Positions 53,504 through 64,000 of a DNA stretch of 64,000 bases are shown piece after piece; position 1 is the first letter of the stretch; every line of letters starts with the position of its first letter. Source of the stretch: Rostratula benghalensis (taxonomy: Eukaryota > Chordata > Aves > Charadriiformes > Rostratulidae); contig VXAI01000083.1 in assembly GCA_013399305.1 (NCBI GenBank), positions 1,081,840 through 1,145,839 of the forward strand. The letters are read 5' to 3'. The notes under the pieces are model-generated. The model did not search any database, was not told the DNA's origin, and saw only the letters and a list, made by a program, of their open reading frames with translations. Position numbers and translations under genes: made by a program.

Positions 53504-56500
53504 AGAAATTATTATTAAAATGTTGGATCATTTCTTCGTTTAATACATTTTGCATAGGAATCATGTGGATTTGTCTACACTTTGTTTAGAATGTGATGTG
53601 TTCAGCTCTGCCCCATGCGGCCCTTGGCCAGGGATCACAAGATCCCGAGCAAGGTGAGTCATTGCATGGAGTGAGGAAAGTCCTCTGTTTGTTGGCATAA
53701 GCAATCAAATACAAGTGAGAGGGGAAAAACAATACTGAATCTGGAGCTCCTTGGCTGTCTGTGGTTGGAATGACCTCTGTTTACCTGCAGCTTAATGTCC
53801 ACAGTGTTTAAAAGTTCTCCTTAAGTTCTGCACAGTAAATATCTATAGAAAGATTGACTGATGCGTCCTTTTTATTCTGCAGTGGGAGATCAAAAAGGAA
53901 AATAAATCAAGTTGCTTGCCATAGAGATTTTAAATAAGTTTTGTTGTTGGTTTTGGGGTTTTTTTGAATCAAGAATAGCAACTTTGTGAATCCCTTGCCT
54001 AATTCTTGCTCTGTGGGGTTTTTTTTGGTGACATTTTGGGGGGGGAGGTCCCTTTTTTTTACTTCTGCTTTTTGCATCTGACCTGTCTTGCTTTTGTCCA
54101 AAATATCTGGATGTCTGTGCCATCCTTGTCTTGTACAGCATCCATCCTGCTTCTGGACATAAGGTACTTAAATAATGATATTTTGCTGTTTGAGTTTTCC
54201 ATCATGTAAAATAAGTTCTCTGCAATGTTTTTATGGGCTACCAAGGATCTTATCGAATGGTGGCTGTTTTGGCAAGAGTAGATTTCTTTGTAATACTGTG
54301 GTAGACAACAGAAATGGTAGGAAAAATCAGGGCACCGATTTTTCACTGAAAATGGAATAGAAATTTTACCTGACGTGGAAAAAGGAAAAAAACCCCAACA
54401 CCATGTTTTACTTGCATTTTTTTAAAAAAAGTTGTACATTTTCATCTCACTTTAGCACCAGAAGAGACATTTCAATGGCAGGACCTCCCAGCTTCTAGCA
54501 ACTCCCAATGTTGCTGGGCTCTGGGTGTGCAGCTCCATGGCTTGTGGCTGCAGAAGCTGCTCCAGCAGCACCGAGTGCCCGTGCACACACACACGGGTCT
54601 CATCCTGACCAGATGCCAGCCCGTTCAGTCCTCTCAGCCCTGCTTTGTGCTGCTGGGACCATAAAATACCTCTCTGCTGTATTAACAATTTGCTTGATCT
54701 GCAGAGAAGACGGTATTCTGTGCAAATACATACTTTCCCAATGAGTCACTCTGCCCCAGATTTAACCTTCTAGATACTATGGTTTGTTTTTCTTTTTTTT
54801 TAGTTTCTTCACAAAATATAATAGCACAGCTAAAGCTTTCACGAAGTATTTTCCAGCTACTTAGTGGCCAAGCCCTCTGACTACTATGTATTTCAGTCCA
54901 GAAAACCTTTGATAATCTTTGCCAGTATCCAGTGTTGGTGGTCTTAAAATTCTACAACCGAGTGGAAAACTGTTAAATGCTCAGGCTTCAGAGCATGCCT
55001 AATTAATTCTTTGCAGGGTTTTAGTCCTTTAAAGAGTGTTAAAAACACGGATTCAGTGTATCATTGAATATTGCATGGTCCTGTGGAAATAAATTGCATC
55101 AGTTTGATTCCTTTAGTGGTTCTGAGAGTTACTGCTCTGTGCTTACTCTGAAAGTTTACAGTTGCCTTTTGAAAGCTAAGGTTAAAATAGGCAAAAGTTG
55201 CTAATGATGGGGAATTGCTCCAGAGCAAAGTGAGAGCCCAAAAGCTACATCGGAAAAATCTGGGCACATAGATCAAGCAGCCACATTTACAACTCAGGCT
55301 ATAAATCTCCCTTGCACTTGCAACTCCAAAAAGCATTTATGTTTAGCACGTGGACTTGTTTTTATTTTGAACATGCGTCTGTTTATTTTATTTCATGACT
55401 GCTTAAGGAGATTATAATGGCTTTATCCTGGAAACTATTGGCAACACTTAAGAAGCAGGTGAGGTGAACTGAACTTTTTCCTTTCCCAACATCAAGTGCT
55501 GGGGGTACTCAACCTCCTAAGAAACAGTAGGTACCTTTCATCACCCAGGCTTATGTGCTTCTTTCAAGAGACATGGAGATGGTAGAGATGAAAAAGGAGT
55601 ATGTGATGGAGATGAACTGGTGATTATAATTCTAATGTGGAATTAAAGGGGCAAATGTCAATATGGATATCTATTCCTCTCCTTTCCCACGCAATTCATA
55701 CTGGGGGGTTTGTCTGGGGATGTTGCTGGCATTTCCAAGGCAAAGTTGGTAGAATTTGTTGTGGCCTGAATGTCTTTGCCGTCCTTGGCTTCCTCTTCTG
55801 AGGTTTGTGGAAGCAAGAGTAAAGGCAGAGAGCCATGAGAGGTATTTACCCCATCTACCTAAGGAAACACTGTGTGGAACACCTTTCAGAGCATGACAGA
55901 TCATCAGGGTAAGCTGTAATGCAGGAAGGTATGCAGATCTCCAAAGGCACTTGGGGAGGTTACTGGAAGCAGACCTGAATTCATCTGTTTATAAAATAGG
56001 AAAAAAGCAATCCTCTGCTTTCAGCATGAGAGAGTGAAGATATGTTGGTCTATCTACATAACATGTAATTTTTCAGCAAGCATGGATTAAAACACAGAAA
56101 ATAACAGTAAATCAGACCGTGCTGATGGAGTCTTCGATCAATCTAAAGATAAAACCCTGACTCTGGGAAAAATCTGAGCTGACTAGGCCCAGCTGCTTGC
56201 TACGGTATGTTTTGAAGATTCACAATTTCAGTTCAAAAGGTCAAGGGTAAAAAATCATCAGGGTCAATTAGGAAATAAATGTCATTGAAACATCCAGGAT
56301 GCAAATGGCCTTTCTTTATACCCAGATCCTAGTACTGACTGTGGTGGCACACACATTTGGCTGAGGGTGGATAAGAGGAACCTGAAAGTAGCTTCCTGCT
56401 GGCACCAGAAGAGGTAAGGGAGGAAAGGGAGGGTCCTTTTCCATGGAAATTTAATGATATCTGTGTCTGACACTTGCTCAATCATGTGATGCTCCGTTAA

Positions 56501-59500
56501 TACACCTACCTAGCTTTGGTGTAGCACTCCAGAGATTCCAAAGCAAGATCCAAAGGACAATCACCATCGTTACCAGTTTCTATAGGCTTAGAAAGTGTGT
56601 CAGAATATTACTTTTTGTGGTTTTTTTTTTTTTTTTTTTTTTAATAGGATGAGGGTCCTAAGCCTGTTGCTGTAGTACTGCAGGGGTGTTATATTAACTC
56701 AGGCACCAGCTAGTGATGAGAGGAGCTGTAGACTACTTTGGGATGACTGCTCACCTCCTCTCCAGGGCTTCCCCACACAAATAACCTGCCTTTGGGCTAG
56801 GGAGGCAGGCAGAGAGCTCCTGGTCTGCCAGGCACCCATGTGTGAGGTAGCTTGTTTGACATGCGGAGATTTGCCTTGTAGGAGGAAATAAATGCGGTCC
56901 TGGTGGTCATTCAGGCCAGCCAGGAGCTGCATCATCTTCTGGAGGTGCCCTCATGCTGAGGGGTGGGATGGACTGGGCAGAGCACCTGCAGGACCTGGGG
57001 CCAGTGGGGTGAATGTTGGTACCAGAGCTTGCCTTTACTGCCTGGGAAATTGTTTCTTTCCTTCTCTAAATTAAAGATCACCTATGCTGGAAGAGTAAAA
57101 TCAGGGATCTTTGAGACCTTGGTGAAGATGAGAGCTGGAGGCTGAAATCCCACTATGTTAGGGAAATTGCAAATCTACTACCAATTCTGGGATTTATCCC
57201 ACAGTATTTTTGCATAGTAAAAGGACTTTTATTCCAGTTTTGTCCCCATAAGATTTTCATCCCTATGGACCCACTGTGTGTTCTTTATGAGCCTCCTAAT
57301 ACCACGTGCTGGATGTTGGACATTAATAGTGTGGTCCCAGATCTGCAGCCTGACCCCAGCACTCTCTGCAGCATTTTACACAGGGACAACTTTTCCAGGC
57401 AGAGTTCAGGTGCAAGGGCAACCTTATAAAGCAGCCCAGGGAACAATAAGATGAAAACATAATTTAAAAAAATATTGTATTAAAATTTTTACGTCAATTT
57501 AGGTATTTAATATTTGTTGTCATTTCTTTGATAGATATCAAAAGGTGTTTTGATCTCCAGAATGGAACTTTTTCTTTGAAAATGTACAAATCAAACATTC
57601 AAAATTAAGAAACGCCTTTCTTAAAATTTTTCCAGAGGGACTCGCCCACCTCAGCCCTGCCTCGAAAACTATTCGTTTTTTTAAACTCCACATTTTCTGA
57701 TTAGTTCATCAGAAAATCCCCAGCCTTTTCTAACTGCAGAGGAAGGGAGGGGGGTGGGGCTGGAATGATTTATTGGTGGCCTTCTTGCCTTTTCTTCTTT
57801 CTTTTTCCTCCTCTCTTTTCTTCTAGCCTGTGTGTGTCTTGTCTATTAACAAGGCTGTCTATTGCATTGTATAAAATCTATATGGACAAAATAATTGCAC
57901 AAAAAGAAACCAAATAGCTAATTTACACTTTGAAACCAGAATGGGTTGGAATCTTATATTTAATAAAGATGTTATTTCTGAAGAGTAAAGGAACTATTTT
58001 CCTATTATCTAGTTTGTAAGACTAAAAAGTCTTATGAAAAAGCATTCCTATTATAAGAGTTTTAATTCTATCTTTTTTTTTTTTTTCCCAAGCAATGGGG
58101 AAATAGGGAAATATAGGGGTTGCAGAGGGTAAGTGGGGCTGAAGGATTTTGCTTCTCTGGTAGCTCCTATAGCCTGCTGGCATGAGGTTCTTCACCTTCT
58201 GGGATGGCTAGATGCAATGGGGTTGATGCTTCATTAAAAAAAATTATCAATCTGAACCGAGGGAAACAAGGGGGCTGTAGCCCCTCACATGTGTTAGCCA
58301 TGCCTGGCACAAGCCTGGGTGCTCCCACCAGGTGCTGCCCTATTCCCGTCCCCAGGCTGCAAACTGCTGGTGACCCAGCAGTTGGTCTCATTGCCCATCT
58401 CATTGTCCATCCTGTCCAGGAATTTTTCAGATCCTAATGGTGATAGGCACGTGTGTGGGGATGTGCAAAGGAGGAGGGAAAGCTCGTTGCGTGGAGAGTA
58501 GTTTTGACCTTGCAAACTCAGTTCCTACTCTACAACCTAAGAATTCGGGAAATGTTTGGCTGGGGAAATAACAGCCTGTGAGGAGCCAAGGCCGGGCATC
58601 AGCACTGCTCTGCTGCAGCCACACAGAGGTTTTTCTGCCAATGGAACCCAGAATTGCTGAGGACACCTTCCAAATGGCAAACAGCACTAACACGTGAATA
58701 CACATTAGCATAAATACAGCAATGCAAAATACAGCTGACTAAAAAGCATACACATAAATGTGGAAGTGTGCATTAATCCCTTTTTTAAAAATACGAGTGC
58801 CCACTTTGCATTTTAATTTTATGCAATATCAATGCAGTCTGCAAAAAAAACCAAAAAACTCCTCACTTCTGGTGTGCAAACCCTTGTCTTCACCGAGCTC
58901 CATCAAGCAGTGCCAAAGCTCCCCCATCAGTTGTGTTCAGCGTTGAGATATAGATCACAAAAATAGATGGCAACCCATTTTCCTTGTCACTTCAGACAGG
59001 TTTAACCAGTGTCACACATTAGTTAAATGGCAACTGATTGAAATTAATCTTATTGGAGATTAATTAGGTGATAGATATATTGCACTTTGTATTTAATCAA
59101 CCATTTTATGTTCAATGCAAAGAGATCATTTCATTGCAGCAATTGTTGCCTGCAAAGTAACCAGATTATTCTGAGATAAGTATGTCACTGTAGTTGAGAG
59201 CTACAGAAAAAGAGTGGGTATGTGGGGCTGCCTAGGGATGGGCTGCGACAGGGTTAGTACGTGTAGGTGTGGGACGAGAGAAGATGGTGGGAGGGTTGGC
59301 CAGAAGCACCTATGTGCAAATCCATCACAGCAGAAGTGATTGCTTCCAGCAGAGATGGCACCTAAAAGGGGGAGGGTGACTGAGTGGCCAGGGAGAGACA
59401 GTGTGTGTTTATTGATTCCAAATTACGGGGCTGAGGAGGGCTCATTTCCCAGGTGGCACTGCTGGGAGACCACGGGAGGAGTGGAGCTGCTCCCTCATGG

Positions 59501-61379
59501 GCTCACCAAGCATTTCAGTGGGAGTCTGTATTGTGTCAGAATGAGTTCTCTCCCTTAGCTGACTAAATAGTTTGCGTGGAAGAAAAGATATGGTTAAGCA
59601 GCCCAGAGACATGCTGTATGTTTTCACTTCTCTGAAAATGGTCTTTGCGTTGTAGCTCTCCCATCCGATGGCACATCCACTGCTCCCTGTCTGAAGGCCA
59701 CGCAGTGATGTCTCTACCTGCTGAGGGTGGTGTTCAGTCCTGCTGTGAGGACTTTCATCCTGTTATACAAACATCAGAAGCATTCTTTCCTCGTAGCAAT
59801 CAATGATGATGTAAATCTACCCTTTGAGAAAACCTGCAGGCTGTGACCTGCAGCTCCCAGTTGCCTTGCTCACCCACCACCTGCCCCACCATACCAGATA
59901 CAACATCTGCCATCCTTGCCCTCTTGCCCCTTGCAGCCCCACTCTTGCTCTGACCAATGGGGCTGTGGGGACTGTGGCTGAGTTTCAACCTTACGTGATG
60001 GTAAGTCTGCAACCTGTCCTACCTTCCCTTCCTCCACGTGTTGGTGTTGGGACTCCTCTGGGCAGAGACCTCCTCCCTGGATCCTATCAGATGCCTCACG
60101 TACTCGCAGTCGGGTTAAACAAACAGCAGCTCTGCTGCTGTGACAGTGAGGATGAGAGGGCTAATGTATTATTTAAAAGCCATCCCAGCCTGCAATATCT
60201 AAGAAAGAACAAGGAAGAGGATAGAATAAATTATTATAATTTAAAGCCTGTTATGCTCATAGTAGAAAAATGAGCACATTCACCAGTCATTGTGCCTCAA
60301 CAGTTGGCTAGAAGTGTAGCCAAAATTTTACCCAACCCTCTCCAGTTTCACTAACCAATGTGCAATTTCTCTGAGACACCCTTATATTCACAGTGAGCTT
60401 TAACTATTAAAATAATTTGGAAATTAATTTGTCGACACCGAAACCTGTAGGATAAGGAAGTCAACATTATCAATCCCACTTTCCAGAAAAGGTCATGACT
60501 TAGGCTAAGGTTAGAAAACCAGAAGTGGTATTTTCAATGTAATTTATATTTCCTTCTCCAGACCACTGGCATAAGTATACAAGTCATACAAGTATACAGT
60601 CATTGCCCTACAGAAATTATAATTTTCCTGGTCTGGAGTCCTGTTCCTGGCAGAGATCTATGGCAGATGCTCCAGCAGAAGATGAAAATATTAGGAAATA
60701 AATGGCAGCAAATTTCCATGCAGGAATGTCCTTATCCGCATGAGACTCTTCTTTCACAGCAGACTTGGGCGGTGGGAGAGAAGAACATCCTTCTACAGCT
60801 GCATAGCAAGCCACTCAAGGTATATTGGTATGCACACCCAATTTTAATGCTTCTTCTCTAGCTGGATGTGGACCTGCCTGATGTAAATGTGTTTGCATGG
60901 CTGATTGCATCACTTCTGAGAGCACCAAGATTTTAAGAGATAACACCAATATTTTAATGTTATTGCTTGGATCTCTGGGGTTACCTTGCGTGAAAGCTGC
61001 ATTGGTGTTTTGTTCAGAGGAAGCAGGAGCTGAAGGAGACACATATTCCAAAAGTGCTACTTTTATACCGCGCTTGTGAGGACATGGCCAAAGGTGCCTC
61101 ACAGAAATGGCTGCAGACACCATCAAGTGGGAAAATAATTTGAGTTCAGAGCCAAGCCACGTACAGCCTTTCTGCTAATCTCGTGTACAAACGGGGTTTT
61201 AAAAACTCTCCAGTGTCCTGGGCAGTTCTGCGTTGTAACCGCTCATGACCTACGGACACTGCCTGACCAGCTAAGGCTAAGGGCTCTCTACAGCACTCTT
61301 CTGAAATAAGAAGCCATGTGTTTATTTGGAAATCTTCCCACTCTGTCTCAATAGCTATTTGTCATGTTCCTTAATGCCA

Positions 61380-61485
61380 CAGCTGTTTGGTTACGCTAGG
61401 TCATCTGCTTTTATTAGTTCTGTTCCCACCGCCCACTGAAACTCACACCAGCCAGGAGAAGATTCTTATCTGCGTCCAAAAATAG
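61380..61485 (+). promoter_or_regulatory. Possible muscle-type promoter elements upstream of TMEM182-like
   Basis: Within 200 bases upstream of the ATG are an E-box CAGCTG (61380-61385), a second E-box CATCTG (61402-61407) and CCAAAAATAG (61476-61485), one mismatch from both the MEF2 and the SRF CArG consensus. The grouping would suit the muscle expression known for TMEM182, but such short sites also occur by chance. Confidence 0.35.
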
Positions 61486-61577
61486 CACTTCTCTTGTCCC
61501 CCTCTTCCAGCAACCGTGGAAATTTCACTGTTTTTCTTCTTTTCTGATTTCCAGCTCTGCTGCTTACCTGCTGCCCC

Positions 61578-61730
61578 ATGAAGGCCGGAGTAGCAGCTCT
61601 CGCAGCCGGGATCCTCGGCAGCACTGGCGTGTTGCTCTTCCTCATCTCTTTTGGGACGGATTACTGGCTTCTTGCTACAGAAACCTGTGGCATCTTCGAG
61701 CATGGGAATAACACTCTGCAGACTAGAGAG
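61578..61730 (+). CDS. TMEM182-like four-pass membrane protein, first coding exon (partial gene)
   Basis: ATG at 61578 opens a 51-codon exon ending GAG before the donor GTAAAC (phase 0). It encodes a first membrane segment, MKAGVAALAAGILGSTGVLL, then [20 protein letters not shown] and a short loop with the sequon NNT. It matches human TMEM182 ([22 protein letters not shown], sequon NVT in a similar place) in the core but differs in the N-terminus and loop, so it is probably a paralogue rather than the direct orthologue. TMEM182 is a claudin/PMP22-like protein of about 229 residues, expressed in muscle and reported to act on myoblast differentiation through integrin beta-1. The other exons lie beyond the window. 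The start is the first ATG in frame and fits the family. Confidence 0.85.
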
Positions 61731-64000
61731 GTAAACTCCGAAATCTTGTCTTACTTTGAAAGAATTTACTAATTTAAATAATTAAAATTTAAAATCTCTA
61801 AAGTTTGAAATCTGTGATAATGTTTATGCTCACTGAAAATGACCTGCAAATGGAAAATATCAGCCTTTAAAATCCAAACCAGCTTTTCCACAGTATCTAG
61901 CATTTTGACTGAAGTAAACTGCGTCTAGGCAACATTAAGACAGCGCCTCTGTAATCTGGCAGATACGAACATTAGGGAATGAAAGGCAAAAATGTAAGAG
62001 CTTTACTTGTTGACAGCATTTGCCTCTAAAGACAAAAGATATTTCCTGATATTTGCCATTACAAGATTTCTCCCTCTGTAGTATTTTCATTAAAAAATAG
62101 TTCATATTTTAAAGTGTGGGACTTGGCAATCGTTTACGTCTAAAGTGATATGAGTACAGCGCAGACAGAAAACAAAAGATGCAGAACAGAGTAGATAAGA
62201 ATTCCTGCTCTTCTAACAAGAGGCTGCCTATGTATTTTAAAATTAAGATTTCAATAGGATTTTAGTTAGCAGGAAATGTAATTTTCAAAGGACAACTTGG
62301 TGGTTTTGTGCTAACTGCTGGTATCACTAGTTGATAGATCCTTTTGAAAGTTTGATTTTAGTTGCCCTTGCTGTTGTCTAACTCTTCAATGAAATAGCAA
62401 CCAGATCAGTTCCCTGAGCCACCCACTCTTCAAAAATGTTTTTGCTCTGATCGATGTGTGGTTTCAATTACAAAATGACAGGAAGATCCTTGTTGTGTGC
62501 AGACTTTTTGTTACTTCAAAGTTCAATCCAATTAGGTTTGATTTTTTTTCTGGTGTGGTGAGTCACACTGGGTAAGCATCATGATGCCAGTAAGAAATGC
62601 TTTCTTTCATTTCAGAATCCCATAATCAAATGTAGGACACTGTTTGCCTGAGTTGTTCCAAAATTACTTTCTCTGTTGAATAAAAAAACCCAAAAACGAT
62701 AAAAAACCTGAAAACTGCCAGGGAGAAGACACTGTCTTTACTGTTTAAAGCAGCCCAGTGAAGCCCTGGAGATGGCCGAGAGTCATGGACAGGGGCGTGC
62801 TACTCATTTTCTGTGCACTTGGGAAATGACAATGATAATTGTTTCAGATTTTTGTTTGTGCTGTTGTCTTTTAAAGTGGAGAGATGAGAGACATTGCACT
62901 GCACGACATGAATAAGCATCTCAAACATTTCAGATATGCTCTTGGCCAAATGTTAGTGTGCCTGTCACCAAGGCAGAGCGACTTCAAAAGCACCAGGCAA
63001 AAATAGGAACTGCTTTTACTCTTCCCTCTGAGCTATTTAATTTCTATTTCAGACACTGTTTCTATTATTTCTATTTTGGTTACCCGTTGTGTACAGCTTC
63101 TTTTTCCTTCTCTGCCCTTTCTTAATCCTGCAAATCCTGTCCCTTACTGATATGGATGGTCTCAAATAACAGCAGTTAAATGTCCTGTAGATGCACTCAA
63201 GTCAGCAGCCATCCAGCTGATGAAGTTTGAGGGCTACATATTACCATTGTCATAGTTAGTATTTTATCCTGAAAGTAAAAGGAGATTCAGGTCAGAGCTC
63301 TGGAAGTGGCCACAACTTGATGCATAAAATCCTTGAGGCAAGGGAAGTATCTTCTAGCACCCCGGTGTCCCATCTCCTTTCTCCAGTTTACATGGTCCAG
63401 CCCTGTATGGAGTTTCTCTATCCACCACAAAATGTAATTTTATAACAGCCATGTCTCCTTTACCAAACTATATGTGAGAAATGCAATACTGATTTTGGCT
63501 ATAGTTTTAGTAAGTGTTTTGGTAAATAGTTGATGACTCTCAGCTTTGCAATATCCTTCCTTCTGGAAAGACCTAAACCTTGTGCTCGCAGATCTGGTCT
63601 CAGGGTTTAAGCAGACTCACTGAAAAAGGAAAAATTGTCAGTGTTCCTGTCCTGGTCTACAAAAAGACTGGTGTGGGCAAAGAGTGATTTCTGTCTCACT
63701 GTAGTTTTAGCGTAAATTCTACTGGGTTCAGCAAAGGGAAAGAAAGAAGAAAACCTTTGGACTGGTGCTTGGAAAAGGCTCAATGGGAGTGTTACAGTTG
63801 GATTGTCTTCTGGAGTTAAGCTGGACCTTGCATGGCTCCTGCAGAGTAGCAAGGACATTTGAACCATTGCATTGAGTCACCCCTAAAATTGCTTACCCGG
63901 TATCAAGCTGTTTCCAACAGGTTACAACAGCAGTGAAATTTACTTAAGGAAAGTATTTAAGAACTAGAATACACATAGAATCTCTGCTGCCTGGCATACC
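61731..64000 (+). other. TMEM182-like intron 1 (continues beyond window)
   Basis: AT-rich sequence after the exon 1 donor. No second exon (expected to carry the GFFWRCWFNG-like segment) and no mobile element were recognised. Confidence 0.65.

Larger units (their letters stand above)
47127..61577. other. Region between the SLC9A-like and TMEM182-like genes
   Basis: About 14.5 kb with no confidently recognised gene. It contains the two candidate tail exons listed separately, a diverged CR1-like stretch (about 52555-52752), and T homopolymers at about 56621-56641 and 58073-58086. MFSD9, which lies between SLC9A2 and TMEM182 on human 2q12, was not recognised on either strand. Confidence 0.6.

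Noticed and set aside
59824..60273. 149-codon plus-strand open frame
   Set aside because: The composition is that of random sequence with no known family. It lies in the intergenic stretch with no supporting signals.
1..64000. Endogenous retroviral copies or LTR pairs
   Set aside because: No gag, pol or env-like frame, primer-binding site or matched terminal repeats were recognised. The only clear mobile elements are CR1 LINE fragments.

Overview
This is a piece of a bird nuclear genome, or possibly another sauropsid. It contains several copies of the 3' end of CR1 LINEs, whose tails match the avian pattern (ending in ATTCTATGATTC-like sequence). It also has vertebrate split genes with GT-AG introns, one CpG island and long intergenic stretches. 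There are no operons, no prokaryotic features and no CRISPR arrays. A 40-base run of N at 42914-42953 marks an assembly gap. Genes were read by joining exons across splice sites in phase. Human comparison sequences are from memory, not from a search.

Left part (1-18.9 kb): UPRT, the uracil phosphoribosyltransferase homologue, lies on the minus strand. Its seven coding exons (18582 down to 5684) join in frame to 276 codons and a stop. It starts in a CpG island at about 17.96-18.93 kb and carries a serine run encoded by a triplet repeat. The first 5.7 kb, 3' of UPRT, shows no recognisable exon; it holds an (A/T)-rich palindrome and a 15-bp minisatellite.

Middle part (26.1-47.1 kb, possibly to 52.3 kb): a plasma-membrane-type Na+/H+ exchanger of the SLC9A1/2/4 clade lies on the plus strand. 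Eleven consecutive in-phase exons have intact ion-transport motifs. The protein mixes features typical of NHE1 with features typical of NHE2/NHE4. The true N-terminus and the last exon or exons are not settled; two candidate tail exons are listed.

Right part (47-64 kb): mostly intergenic, ending with the first coding exon (61578-61730, plus strand) of a TMEM182-like four-pass membrane protein. Its remaining exons lie beyond the window.

The most interesting reading is evolutionary. In human, SLC9A4-SLC9A2-(MFSD9)-TMEM182 lie together on 2q12 and UPRT lies on Xq13, and no SLC9 gene is known to me beside human UPRT. Here UPRT is followed by an SLC9A and a TMEM182 relative in the same order and orientation as on 2q12. 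Both proteins look diverged from SLC9A2/4 and TMEM182. This suggests an ancient duplicate (ohnologue) block kept in this bird lineage and lost from the human UPRT region.
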